Shown: positions 26,364 to 34,821, counted from the first letter of the stretch. The stretch is DNA of 64,000 nucleotides from Candidatus Gastranaerophilales bacterium (GCA_944322675.1 CALUPO010000005.1:1-64000), one strand, 5' to 3'. Made by a program: numbers and translations. Notes: a model not told the origin generated them from the sequence alone.

Positions 26364-26500
26364 TAATCACCTCATTTTCTGCTGTTATGTTAAATTAAAT
26401 TTTATTATATGAACCAATGTGTTAAATTAAGTTGTTATTTAGTTTGTTTATTTAGTCGCTTTTTCTTGTATAGCTTGACTTTGAGTTGTTTTATTTCGAC

Positions 26501-26524
26501 TTAACACAATCTATATTGTGTTAA
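26501..26524. promoter_or_regulatory. Perfect palindrome TTAACACAAT-CTAT-ATTGTGTTAA
   Basis: Ten-base perfect arms in the gap between the 62-aa gene and the recombinase. Related half-sites (TGTTAAATTAA) lie at about 26384, 26430 and 26742. It could be an operator or the core of a recombination site. Confidence 0.5.
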
Positions 26525-26539
26525 ATTGGAGTATGCCAA

Positions 26540-26728
26540 TTAAAGGCATTCAATAGATACTTTTATGTTGTATGTATTTTGCTCAATAGTATCAATCAAT
26601 GCTAATATTCCATTAAATTTACGATTTGTATTTTGATTTACTGACTCATAATTCCAAAGCATATCCTTTAACACTGTTACAAGTGCATAAGTTGTTTCTA
26701 ATAGTTCTAATATTTCTTTTTGTTCCAT
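26540..26728 (-). CDS. Small hypothetical protein (62 aa)
   Basis: A small, probably helical protein (MEQKEILELLETTYALVTVL...) with a good Shine-Dalgarno (AAAGGAAC). It lies in the leftward cassette between protein C and the recombinase. There is no counterpart in the second cassette within this window. Family unknown. Confidence 0.5.
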   Translation of the reverse strand: MEQKEILELLETTYALVTVLKDMLWNYESVNQNTNRKFNGILALIDTIEQNTYNIKVSIECL

Positions 26729-26799
26729 TGTTGTTCCTTTATTTGTGCTGTTAAATTAATTTTTCAGAATTTAGCTAAACTTTACCTTCTGCCACACAA

Positions 26800-27105
26800 T
26801 CACTTTTTATAGATGATTAAATCAATTCCAAAAGGCTTGATATGGATAATTGCCTCAGCTTTATTCTTGAATTTAAATATCAAATCTAAATCATCTGTAA
26901 TTTTTATAAGTTCTAAACCGTATGGCTCAAGCTCTTTTAGAATCAAATCCTTATAGCAATTAAAGTCTAAATCCTCATCCTTATCATACAGATGGCAATA
27001 TTTGTAATAGGATAAAACAATTTCTGACTGTGATTCCTTAACTTTTTTGAGTTGTTCTTTGAAATCTTCAAATGTTTTTATTTTAACTTTTTCTATTTTT
27101 CCCAT
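26800..27105 (-). CDS. Cassette protein C (101 aa), unknown function
   Basis: A charged 101-aa protein, identical at about 84 of 101 positions to the one at 63416-63721. Conserved core: YYKYCHLYDKDEDLDF and NKAEAIIHIKPFGID. The Shine-Dalgarno GGAAT precedes the ATG. It is the last of the three genes common to both cassettes and precedes a recombinase in both. No family recognised; the strong conservation shows it is a real gene. Confidence 0.7.
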   Translation of the reverse strand: MGKIEKVKIKTFEDFKEQLKKVKESQSEIVLSYYKYCHLYDKDEDLDFNCYKDLILKELEPYGLELIKITDDLDLIFKFKNKAEAIIHIKPFGIDLIIYKK

Positions 27106-27126
27106 TTTTAATTCCTTTTTTTATAT

Positions 27127-27146
27127 AAGGGGGAATTATCCCCCTT
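27127..27146. repeat. Intergenic hairpin AAGGGGG...CCCCCTT
   Basis: Seven-base G/C arms around a six-base AT loop, in the gap between genes B and C. It belongs to the set at 27631, 61958, 62469 and 63188. Confidence 0.8.
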
Positions 27147-27150
27147 GAAA

Positions 27151-27591
27151 TTAGTGCTCTGAACTTAGTAGCAGGGTGTAAACAATTGGATTTACCGATG
27201 CTAATTCTAAAAAGAATTTATATGTTGTAATCTCCTCATTGTCTTTAGTAGGCAAATCAATAAACGGAATAATTTGCTTAGCTACTGATATACATTCGTG
27301 ATAATTGTTACCAATCCAACCTTCTCTATAAATCTCAAAGTAACCTTGATGATTTTTATCTACTACAATCTCAACGACAAAGAATGACTCTTCTTCTGTT
27401 TCATATGTTTTTAATATGTCTGGCATGTATGAAATAACGGTATCAATCAGCCAATGGGCATCCAAAGTCTGTGCAAAGTCTAAAATTCCTTCTGTATATA
27501 ATAGGTTACTGCAATAATTGCGTTTGTATAATCTTTCAGAGCCAAAGTTTCTGCTAAATACTTTATTAACATCGTTATATGTTGCTATCAT
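27151..27591 (-). CDS. Cassette protein B (146 aa), DUF6876-like
   Basis: Start at ATG 27591, after AAAGGA. The block YTEGILDFAQTLDAHWLID resembles the DUF6876 pattern of phage and plasmid proteins. About half the residues match the copy at 62027-62464, far fewer than in neighbours A and C, so B diverges faster. Function unknown. Confidence 0.65.
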   Translation of the reverse strand: MIATYNDVNKVFSRNFGSERLYKRNYCSNLLYTEGILDFAQTLDAHWLIDTVISYMPDILKTYETEEESFFVVEIVVDKNHQGYFEIYREGWIGNNYHECISVAKQIIPFIDLPTKDNEEITTYKFFLELASVNPIVYTLLLSSEH

Positions 27592-27630
27592 TTTCAAATC
27601 CTTTCATATATCACTATTACTTAACTTTTA

Positions 27631-27660
27631 CCCCCTAAGGGGAAGGGGAATAATCCCCTT
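27631..27660. repeat. Double intergenic hairpin between cassette genes A and B
   Basis: CCCC-TAA-GGGG (27632-27642), then AAGGGG...CCCCTT (27643-27660). The same double design lies between A and B in the second cassette (61958-61987). Confidence 0.8.
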
Positions 27661-27949
27661 ATGAAATTGTGAATTTTCTATAATTGGTTTGCTTAATGAA
27701 AGAGTTATATAGTTCTAAATATTTCTTTTTAAATGCCGATGTGTTGAAATTGTTTCTAACAACATTTGTGAATCTTATTGTGAATGCTCCGACCTCTAAT
27801 TCTTCTAAGCCAGCATTATCCAATAACTTTTTAAGTTCAGCTTCTTTTTCTTCACGAAGTTCTTTGAGCTCTTTTTCTTTTGCTTCATAGCTTTTGATAA
27901 GTCTAATTTCTTCTTCTAAGTTTAGGTTTGTTGTAATAATTTTTTGCAT
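27659..27949 (-). CDS. Cassette protein A (96 aa), phage-type coiled-coil protein
   Basis: Start at ATG 27949, with AAGGAG eight bases before it; the longer open frame upstream has no such site. Residues 10-50 form a highly charged coiled coil, followed by a beta-rich end (VGAFTIRFTNVVRNNFNTSA, FKKKYLELYNSF). This layout resembles phage proteins of the Gp157/host-nuclease-inhibitor type, but that is only a resemblance. It differs from the copy at 61666-61959 by four substitutions and one residue of length. First gene of the leftward cassette. Confidence 0.7.
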   Translation of the reverse strand: MQKIITTNLNLEEEIRLIKSYEAKEKELKELREEKEAELKKLLDNAGLEELEVGAFTIRFTNVVRNNFNTSAFKKKYLELYNSFIKQTNYRKFTIS

Positions 27950-28009
27950 TGTCTTGCTCCTTATATTTGCTTTTGTATTACTGCAAACCCGTACGCTGTT
28001 TGCAATTTC

Positions 28010-28038
28010 ATGATGTAGCCTTTTTGCTATCTTGTCAA
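28010..28038 (-). promoter_or_regulatory. Promoter of the leftward cassette (TTGACA-N17-CATCAT)
   Basis: On the minus strand TTGACA (38-33 of the 28-kb block), 17 bases, then CATCAT. The same pair with the same spacing precedes the second cassette at 61581-61609. The surrounding bases AAGAT and AAAAA are also kept. Confidence 0.55.
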
Positions 28039-28083
28039 GTTTATGGTATAATTTCTGCAGCAAAACTTAATGTTGACAAGATA
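28028..28083. promoter_or_regulatory. Eleven-base inverted repeat, candidate operator
   Basis: TATCTTGTCAA (28028-28038) and TTGACAAGATA (28073-28083) are perfect inverted copies in the divergent promoter region. The left arm overlaps the -35 of the cassette promoter. The HTH protein encoded at 28126 is the natural candidate to bind here. Confidence 0.55.
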
Positions 28084-28125
28084 AAACTAATGAATAAGCT
28101 ATAATTAGAATTGGAGATAAACCGA

Positions 28126-28419
28126 ATGAGAAAAACAAAAATAAAAGTTCCTCCAAAATACAAGGTCCCAGATGAAGTAAAGAATAGGGTAAGAGATTTC
28201 ATGAATGACTTTATGAAGGAACAAAACTTGACAAAATCAGCACTTGCTGAATTAATGCATGAAAAATTGGGGAGGTCAGGTTGCCGTCCTAGTCTTGTCA
28301 AGAAGTTTTCTAACGCAACTTTTCAACTTGCTGAAGTCATGGAAATTTTAGACCTCTTTAATTGTGAATTAAAAATAATTCCCAAAACGCAGATAGAGGC
28401 ACCCAGCAATAAAGATTAA
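28126..28419 (+). CDS. Small HTH-type regulator
   Basis: A 97-aa protein; start ATG 28126, with GGAG nine bases upstream. After a basic N-terminus (MRKTKIKVPPKYKVP), residues about 27-75 look like an XRE-type helix-turn-helix: LTKSALAELMHEKLGR, then SLVKKFSNATFQLAEVMEIL. It is divergent from the cassette and separated from it by the inverted repeat at 28028-28083, so it probably controls both promoters. Confidence 0.6.
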   Translation: MRKTKIKVPPKYKVPDEVKNRVRDFMNDFMKEQNLTKSALAELMHEKLGRSGCRPSLVKKFSNATFQLAEVMEILDLFNCELKIIPKTQIEAPSNKD

Positions 28420-28518
28420 GACATAAACTAAACATCACACGGAAATTTTCAGCAATTTGTGAAACTTTTACCTATAATTGTAAATAAGATAATATTGAAA
28501 ATCATATAGGAGATGCTC

Positions 28519-29439
28519 TTGAATTATATAGATAATATAGCTTTAACACTATTAACAAGTCTTCTAATAAAGCCAGAGATTACTTTTTATTGCTATGATA
28601 GAGAGTCTCAAGAAGAATTAAAAACTTATATTAGAAGTATAAAATTTGCTCTTGATGATATGAACATATGCGATTCAGGAATAATATATAATCTTTCAGA
28701 ATGCCCGCTTGCAATAACAATAATAAACAATAATCGAGAATCTCTTATTAATGTTCTTCGTGAATATGTGAATTTGTACAAGAGTAAAAAGTTGATTGAG
28801 CCTGGCGATATTAATACTTTTGAAACATTTGAACATTTGCACAATGATTTAATGCTATTGGTAAAGGATGCCAGAGTTGATATAACAAAATACAAACTAA
28901 ATGAAATAAAATTTGCTCCTGTTATATTGGCAAATTACTTTATTAATAATGATTTTATAGGAGAATTATTGATTGATACAGCTGAACCAGAAAATGCTCC
29001 TTACCCTATTAGAATATATAAGTATACTTCAAATGATAAAGATGAATGGGATGGTCTTTTTGAATACTGGCAAGAATATTTTGTTTGTCATTATGAATTA
29101 AATATGGAGTGGTACTTAAAGAATTATAATAAAACCAAACTACACAAACCTGTAATAACCTATCCTCCACAACAACTGAGTATGTATCTTCATATAGAAA
29201 AGCGTGTTAGAAATGGCGAAAAGGTAATATATGAGGATAATATAAGAAAAATTTTAGGTCTTGGATATAGTAAAAAAGATACAGACGTTTTAAACAATGC
29301 TGTTAAAGAATTAAATGCTTGGTATAGAAAAATAAAATGTACAGATGATAAAAAAGTCAAAATTATCAAGAAGAAGAGAGGAGAGGATTATTACGAGCTT
29401 CAAAAAGCTTTCATCTTAGAATGCCAAACTAAGCCTTAG
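28519..29439 (+). CDS. Hypothetical protein with a C-terminal winged-helix-like region
   Basis: About 306 aa. An ATG at 28513 directly abuts the Shine-Dalgarno (AGGAG, 28508-28512) and cannot be served by it; TTG 28519 is six bases downstream and fits. The N-terminal half is not recognised. Residues about 240-300 (KILGLGYSKKDTDVLNNAVK, then a basic stretch) look like a DNA-binding helix-wing element. It stands alone, followed by a terminator. Possibly an element-encoded regulator or replication accessory protein. Confidence 0.5.
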   Translation: MNYIDNIALTLLTSLLIKPEITFYCYDRESQEELKTYIRSIKFALDDMNICDSGIIYNLSECPLAITIINNNRESLINVLREYVNLYKSKKLIEPGDINTFETFEHLHNDLMLLVKDARVDITKYKLNEIKFAPVILANYFINNDFIGELLIDTAEPENAPYPIRIYKYTSNDKDEWDGLFEYWQEYFVCHYELNMEWYLKNYNKTKLHKPVITYPPQQLSMYLHIEKRVRNGEKVIYEDNIRKILGLGYSKKDTDVLNNAVKELNAWYRKIKCTDDKKVKIIKKKRGEDYYELQKAFILECQTKP

Positions 29440-29468
29440 TTTCAAGTTTAAAATGTTACATGACTTTA

Positions 29469-29512
29469 CAGAAAGAGCTGTTGTTTAGATAACGACAGTT
29501 CTTTCTGTTTTG
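29469..29512 (+). terminator. Terminator after the winged-helix-like gene
   Basis: AGAAAGAGCTGTTGTT pairs with AACGACAGTTCTTTCT (with one mismatched position), followed by GTTTTG. Confidence 0.7.
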
Positions 29513-29595
29513 TGAAAATAAGGAAGCATTTTTCCCCTTAGTTCCTTAGATTTAAGGTGATTTTATATTTATAGGAACCCAAAAAGAGGAAATAA

Positions 29596-31140
29596 ATGTC
29601 AAAGAATAATAATACAAAAAATGAATCAATTAATATATTGAATGATATATCTAGCACTGGTGATACAAAGACAAATGATTTTGACTTGATTGCTGATAAG
29701 TTACCAGCTCTAAGTACTATTAGAACACAAATCAGAAGTGCAAATAATCTTATTAAGGCAGGACATACTTTATCTCAAAGAATAGAGTTTGACCGTCTCA
29801 AAATTGCTTTAAACTTAATTCAATTTGGAGAAACTGTTGGATTTGAAAATCTAAAAATGGAAGATGTTGAAAATCCTAAAGACCCACCGTCATACACACA
29901 AGACCAGCAGCTTAAATGGGATTTATTACATGATGCATTGTATGCAATGGATGAAATACAGAGTAGCACTCAAAAACAAGATAATACCAATGATTGTTTT
30001 GATGAAATTGATGTATTTATACCTAATGAATTTAAATCGGATATTGAACCTGAGCCTTATAAAGAGCCTATAAAAGAAGAAACAACTACTTCTAGTGCCA
30101 ATATACCCAATGGAATTGTTGATATCTTAAAAGACAAAACTGTAAAAAAACGTATCAGATATGAAAACTTTAAAAGCACTATTGGCATGTTAAATATGTA
30201 TATCAGTAATGGTTATTTTGTGGTTGATTTATCAGGTAAATGGATGCATAGCAAAAGTGTTCTTGGAAGTCTTAATAAAGATAATATAAGGGAAGCATTG
30301 CAAAAAGTTCTTAACTTACAAGTTGTTAGTTTTAATCTTGATAAATTTATAAAGCACGCACAAGTATTTGTGTGTGATGTATGTCTTGATTTAGCACTAG
30401 ATTCCAAGCAACAGGTTGAGAGATATATTGATGGATTAAGCTCATTCTTCCCAATTTCAACAAATAGATTCAATATAGCAAAATATAAAAGACATGGTTT
30501 AATACTAAAACCTAAAGCTCAAAATGGAGGTTTTTCTCTAATTGTCTACTCTAAAGGGGAAGAACTTGATTGTAGTGTTAAAAGAAGTTCAAAAGCAACT
30601 AGATACACAATTGGTATTGGTGCAGAAGGTGAAAAACTAGCCCAAAGAACATTAAGATTTGAAGCAAAATTCTATAAGTTAAAAGATGCAAGAAAATATC
30701 TTGGGATAAGCAAAGATGAGAATTGTGTACTTTCTTTAAATGAAGTATTGAACAGTAAAACTCCTACTATATTACTGATGTTTGAACTGTTTTCAGGTCA
30801 AGCCAATGTACTTTTAGAACATCTTGAATGGCTACATGATTTAGTAATAAAACCAGATGAATTAACACTTAAAGAAATATTTCTTGCAGAACGATTTATT
30901 CAAATCTTAAAAGAAAACAATTTTGATTTAGCAATTGTTCGTAGTCATATTAAAACGGAATATATTAACGTTAGTGATACAGAATTAGAAGAATTTAATC
31001 GATTATCCAACCAAAAAAGAAATGTTTTAAATTATCTTGTCTATAGAAAACCCAAATCTATAACAATAATGTTAGATATTCTTAATAGAATACAACGTTA
31101 TTATCAAATAGTAACGGAAAAAGAAGGTGCAAATGGCTAA
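29596..31140 (+). CDS. Large element protein, possible replication initiator
   Basis: A 514-aa protein. The N-terminal 150 residues are acidic and low-complexity. The region 200-420 contains DLSGKWMHSKSVLG, FVCDVCLDLAL, LIVYSKGEEL and LRFEAKFYKLKDARKYLGI. The last two resemble the motifs (a Tyr-x-Lys step and an LRxE strand) of phage/plasmid Rep proteins of the filamentous-phage gpII type. That match is weak and based on pattern only. It is followed without a gap by the 63-aa gene and the serine recombinase, so the three form one operon. Confidence 0.4.
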   Translation: MSKNNNTKNESINILNDISSTGDTKTNDFDLIADKLPALSTIRTQIRSANNLIKAGHTLSQRIEFDRLKIALNLIQFGETVGFENLKMEDVENPKDPPSYTQDQQLKWDLLHDALYAMDEIQSSTQKQDNTNDCFDEIDVFIPNEFKSDIEPEPYKEPIKEETTTSSANIPNGIVDILKDKTVKKRIRYENFKSTIGMLNMYISNGYFVVDLSGKWMHSKSVLGSLNKDNIREALQKVLNLQVVSFNLDKFIKHAQVFVCDVCLDLALDSKQQVERYIDGLSSFFPISTNRFNIAKYKRHGLILKPKAQNGGFSLIVYSKGEELDCSVKRSSKATRYTIGIGAEGEKLAQRTLRFEAKFYKLKDARKYLGISKDENCVLSLNEVLNSKTPTILLMFELFSGQANVLLEHLEWLHDLVIKPDELTLKEIFLAERFIQILKENNFDLAIVRSHIKTEYINVSDTELEEFNRLSNQKRNVLNYLVYRKPKSITIMLDILNRIQRYYQIVTEKEGANG

Positions 31141-31324
31141 GAAAATCACTATTGATTTTGTACCTAATAATGAGACCGTTAATGTTGCCGTGGATAGTGC
31201 CTTATTAACACAGTTAATGGTTACAATAACACAAATTGGTATCAGAATTGATAACCATAAAAGTAATAATGATATAATAGTAAAGGAGAAAGAAAATGAC
31301 GAAAAATCTCAACAACAAAGGTAG
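31133..31324 (+). CDS. Small hypothetical protein (63 aa)
   Basis: ATG at 31133 with GAAGG before it; it overlaps the end of the previous gene by eight bases, and its own 3' end overlaps the recombinase start by 29 bases. This is tight translational coupling. The product is MAKKITIDFVPNNETVNVAV..., beta-rich then charged. It may be a recombination directionality factor or other helper, purely from position. Confidence 0.5.
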   Translation: MAKKITIDFVPNNETVNVAVDSALLTQLMVTITQIGIRIDNHKSNNDIIVKEKENDEKSQQQR

Positions 31325-32993
31325 AAAAATTGTAGTAGGATACGGTAGAGTAAGTTCTGCTGAACAGGCTAGTAGCGGACTTAGCCTTGATATGCAACGT
31401 GAACAATGCGAACTTAAAGCGAAGAAAAGTGGTTGCGAATTTGTTTATTTTGAAGACCGAGGTAAAACCGGGTCTAATATGAATCGTAAAGGCATAAGGG
31501 ACATGCTTCGATATATAAAAGAACATCGTAACGAAGTAGCATATGTTGTTGTTTGGAAACTAGATAGACTCTCTCGGTGTCAAGAGGATTTCTTTGCTGA
31601 CATTCTAAGACCAATTAAAAAATATAATTGTACAATTGCCAGTATCATGGAAAATTTTGATGATATTAGAAAAGAAAGAAAAGTTCTTCTGGGTGTATAT
31701 ATAGGTCAAACAGAAGATGAACTGGATAATATCAAAGATAGAACGAGTTCTGTTTTAAGTTCTAGAGCCAAGAATGGTTATCAGCTGGGGAAAGCTCCTG
31801 TTGGATACTTGAATGCTCGTGATGAGCACAGGCATGGAATTATAATCCCTGACCCAGAGAAGAAAGATTACATTAAACATTGTTTTGAGTTGTATGCAAC
31901 GGGATTATTCTCCTATGATAGGGTTGGTAAAGAGCTTGCAAAGTATGGATTTGTTGACGGTAATGGTAGACCATACCCCAAAAAACGTATTGAAGACATT
32001 TTAAAAAGTCCAGTTTATATTGGTAAAGTTGTTCATAAAGGTGAAGTTTATGACGGTAAGCATGAAGCGATAATATCGGATGAGTTATTTTATAGGGTTC
32101 AATTACTCTTAAAAGGTTCTGAGAGTCGGAGTCCTAAGGGTCTGGTTTATAATTATTCAAACTTTATTAAATGTGCTAAGTGCGGTTACAGTATGGTTGG
32201 CATAACTAAAAAAGGTGCCCACAATAGCGGAACTTATGTATATTATCATTGTTCAAATTATTCCAAAGCACATCAGAAAGAAAAGAACATCAATGAAAAT
32301 TTGATTGATGAAGCAATTCAAGAGGTAATTGATAGTTTTGATATTACAGAAAAAGAAATTAAAGTTATCAAGAAAGAAATATTCAATGCTATTGATGACT
32401 TAAAGAAATATGAGCATAAGTCCATAGAGGAACTTAGAAAGCAATATGATGAAGTTGTAGATAGCATTACATCGCATTTAATTCAGAAGAATAATGATAT
32501 TAGCGATATTACCAGAGGTGAAATTCTACGCAAATTAGAAGCTAAGAAGGAAAGTATTGCTAGAAATATAGCATACCTAGCAGAGAACTCCAAAGATACA
32601 ACTAAACGTATCAGTATATTAATAGACTTTGCTAATCGTATTCCAGAGCTTTATCTTAAAGCAACACTGGATGAGAAACGTTTGATATTAAATACTATTA
32701 CGGAAAGTATTACTTATGATGAAGATACTAACAAATTAACAGTGAAATTGAGACCTGTATTTGAACATTTGAGGCAATTAAAACTTGCTAAAAAACAAAA
32801 ATTTTCAGCAGACATTGAAACCTTGACTGGAACCCTTGAAACACGCTCAGAGCAAGCTAAACAAGCCCTCAAAAATAGTGCTTTGAATTTAACCAAAATA
32901 ACAGTAATTGGAACCCGCAAAAGTCGCTTGAATACTAAAATAGAGCCCCATAACGAAGGCTCTAAAAAGTTAAATGTCGAAGAAGGGACTTGA
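31296..32993 (+). CDS. Large serine recombinase, integrase of island 1
   Basis: A 565-aa protein. The N-terminal catalytic domain has YGRVSSAEQASSGLSLDMQ with the nucleophile Ser, then VVWKLDRLSR. It continues with a recombinase domain (about 170-270), a zinc ribbon (CAKCGYSMVG... YYHCSNY) and a coiled coil (about 350-440). The ATG follows AAAGGAG. It lies at the right end of the island, and its TGA (32991-32993) is made at the tRNA junction. Its last codons run through a tRNA terminator hairpin and the att repeat, which is unusual. In the excised circle the frame would continue 41 codons into the sequence now at 15747-15869. Confidence 0.9.
   Translation: MTKNLNNKGRKIVVGYGRVSSAEQASSGLSLDMQREQCELKAKKSGCEFVYFEDRGKTGSNMNRKGIRDMLRYIKEHRNEVAYVVVWKLDRLSRCQEDFFADILRPIKKYNCTIASIMENFDDIRKERKVLLGVYIGQTEDELDNIKDRTSSVLSSRAKNGYQLGKAPVGYLNARDEHRHGIIIPDPEKKDYIKHCFELYATGLFSYDRVGKELAKYGFVDGNGRPYPKKRIEDILKSPVYIGKVVHKGEVYDGKHEAIISDELFYRVQLLLKGSESRSPKGLVYNYSNFIKCAKCGYSMVGITKKGAHNSGTYVYYHCSNYSKAHQKEKNINENLIDEAIQEVIDSFDITEKEIKVIKKEIFNAIDDLKKYEHKSIEELRKQYDEVVDSITSHLIQKNNDISDITRGEILRKLEAKKESIARNIAYLAENSKDTTKRISILIDFANRIPELYLKATLDEKRLILNTITESITYDEDTNKLTVKLRPVFEHLRQLKLAKKQKFSADIETLTGTLETRSEQAKQALKNSALNLTKITVIGTRKSRLNTKIEPHNEGSKKLNVEEGT
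32935..32964 (-). terminator. Terminator of tRNA-Leu, inside the recombinase coding sequence
   Basis: On the minus strand TAGAGCC...GGCTCTA followed by TTTTAG, starting 11 bases after the tRNA 3' end. It is part of island DNA, so the element supplies a terminator to the tRNA it occupies, while the plus strand still encodes the recombinase. Confidence 0.7.
32975..32991 (+). repeat. Candidate attR of island 1
   Basis: TGTCGAAGAAGGGACTT, the 3' end (acceptor and T-arm side) of tRNA-Leu on the other strand. It is the partner of 15731-15747. The tRNA is intact on this side. Confidence 0.65.
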
Positions 32994-33056
32994 ACCCTCA
33001 AGGATTGCTCCACACGCCCCTCAAACGTGCGCGTATACCGATTCCGCCACTTCGAC
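32975..33056 (-). tRNA. tRNA-Leu(GAG)
   Basis: An 82-base class II tRNA. The acceptor GTCGAAG pairs with CTTCGAC plus discriminator A. The anticodon stem CACGT/GCGTG encloses the loop TTGAGGG, giving anticodon GAG. The T-arm is GGGTTCAAGTCCC and the long variable arm expected of Leu is present. CCA is not encoded. It lies 17 bases after nusA on the same strand and is the integration site of island 1. Confidence 0.9.
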
Positions 33057-33073
33057 AATTTTTTATTTTTTAT

Positions 33074-34321
33074 TTATTCATCACCTTCAACAATTTGTGA
33101 TGTTTCGTTAAAATCATCTTCATCAAAAGCTCTTTGAGACAATTCTTCCTGAATTTCATCATCAATATTGTAATTTTCATTTGTTGAATCTTCCTGATTA
33201 TTATCATTAAATTCATCAAAATTATCTTCAGCCACATTTTGAGTATCATTATTTTTTTCGAATAATTTAGCTTGAGTTTCACTTTTAATATCAATTTTCC
33301 AATTGGTAAGTTTATGTGCAAGACGAACATTTTGCCCATCCCTTCCAATAGCAAGACTTAACTGATCATCAGGAACAACAACAAGTGCTTCCTGAGCATT
33401 TTCATCGTCTGCTAAGATATCAACACTTAAAACACGAGCAGGCGAAAGTGCATTTACTATAAATTCAACAGGATTATCAGAATATCGAACAATATCAATT
33501 TTTTCATTTTTCAATTCGTTAACAATTGTCTGTATACGGCTTCCACGAGGTCCTATACAAGCACCAACAGAATCAACTTCAGGATCATTTGAATGAACGG
33601 CAATTTTAGTTCTAAAACCGGCCTCACGGAATATTGATTTTATTTCTACAATACCATCTTCTATTTCAGGCACTTCAAGTTCAAACAGCTCACGAACTAT
33701 TTCAGGATGTGCATGTGAAACAATAACCTGTGGAAGACGATTGTTATCTTTTACATTCAAGACAAAAACACGTATACGGTTGCCGGGTTTATAAAATTCA
33801 CCGGGTATTTGTTCTTTTTGAGGCAATATAGCGTCAGTTTTGCCAATATTTACATAAACTGTTCTATTTTCAACACGTTGAATGATACCTGTAACAAGCG
33901 TACCTTTTTTACTCATAAATTCTTCTAAAACATTTTTTCTTTCAGCTTCGCGAATTCTTTGAGTTATAACCTGTTTTGCACTTTGTGCAGCTATACGTCC
34001 AAAGTCATCAGGTGTCACTTCAATTTTAACTTCATCTTCAAGTTCAACATCTTCATCTATTTCTTTTGCTGCGTCTAGTGATATTTGTGTATTTTCATCT
34101 TCAACATTTTCAACAACAACTTTTGTACGAAATACACCTATTTCACCTGATTGTTCGTCTAAAATAGCTTCTATATTTGAAGCATCTTTATCTCTTATTT
34201 GTTTTTTATAAGCGGCAACCATAGCATCGCATAATGAATTAATTATTACTTCTTTTGATATTCCACGTTCACGTTCAAGTTCTTCACTTGCTTCAAATAG
34301 TGCCATTCCTATTCTAATCAT
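33074..34321 (-). CDS. nusA: Transcription termination/antitermination protein NusA
   Basis: A 415-aa NusA, an RNA-polymerase-bound factor in pausing, termination and antitermination. Blocks: N-terminal domain (ALFEASEELERERGISKEVI), S1 domain (about 140-205, GTLVTGIIQRVENRTVYVNI), and KH domains (SVGACIGPRGSRIQTIVNEL, then LAIGRDGQNVRLAHKL). It ends in an acidic tail of about 60 residues instead of the C-terminal repeats of E. coli NusA. It follows rimP by 29 bases. The usual ylxR/infB genes do not follow; tRNA-Leu and island 1 do. Confidence 0.95.
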   Translation of the reverse strand: MIRIGMALFEASEELERERGISKEVIINSLCDAMVAAYKKQIRDKDASNIEAILDEQSGEIGVFRTKVVVENVEDENTQISLDAAKEIDEDVELEDEVKIEVTPDDFGRIAAQSAKQVITQRIREAERKNVLEEFMSKKGTLVTGIIQRVENRTVYVNIGKTDAILPQKEQIPGEFYKPGNRIRVFVLNVKDNNRLPQVIVSHAHPEIVRELFELEVPEIEDGIVEIKSIFREAGFRTKIAVHSNDPEVDSVGACIGPRGSRIQTIVNELKNEKIDIVRYSDNPVEFIVNALSPARVLSVDILADDENAQEALVVVPDDQLSLAIGRDGQNVRLAHKLTNWKIDIKSETQAKLFEKNNDTQNVAEDNFDEFNDNNQEDSTNENYNIDDEIQEELSQRAFDEDDFNETSQIVEGDE

Positions 34322-34350
34322 AATATTATTTCCTCTTTTAATTTATTATT

Positions 34351-34821
34351 TTACTCAAATACAAGATTACTGCTTTTAATTTCATCTTTATTTATATAAT
34401 ATTTATCTTTTGTATGAACTTCTTCAATTAAGACACCAAGTTCCTCACTATAATCCAAAATTTTTCCTTCAACTTTATAATCCGGGAATATTTTATTGGA
34501 TTTTGTCTTTATTAAGATATTTTTTCCTTTGAATATTAAATATTCCTTTTCAGATTTTAACTTTCGTGTCAAGCCTGGTGAGGACACTTCAAGTGAATAC
34601 TTAAAATCAATAAGTTCATCAAGAAAATCACCCAAACTTCTTGAGATATTTTCACAATCATCAATAGTTACAGGTTTTGTTTTTGAATATATGAATATTT
34701 TTAAAATATCCCTTTCATATTCTTTTGCAAAATCAATTTCAACAGGTATAAAACCAAAACGCATAAGTGTATTTTCAATCAATGGTGTAATTTTAATTAT
34801 TAATTCTTTTTTATCTGACAT
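34351..34821 (-). CDS. rimP: Ribosome maturation factor RimP
   Basis: A 156-aa protein needed for 30S subunit maturation. Signature: LRF/MRFGFIPVEIDF at the start, VTIDDCENISRSLGDFLD and YSLEVSSPGLTRKLKSEKEY in the middle. The rimP-nusA order is the conserved one. A terminator-like hairpin lies in the leader just upstream. Confidence 0.92.
   Translation of the reverse strand: MSDKKELIIKITPLIENTLMRFGFIPVEIDFAKEYERDILKIFIYSKTKPVTIDDCENISRSLGDFLDELIDFKYSLEVSSPGLTRKLKSEKEYLIFKGKNILIKTKSNKIFPDYKVEGKILDYSEELGVLIEEVHTKDKYYINKDEIKSSNLVFE

Noticed and set aside
33070-33354. A 94-aa frame inside nusA
   Set aside because: A shadow of the acidic nusA 3' end in another frame, with low-complexity composition and no start signal.
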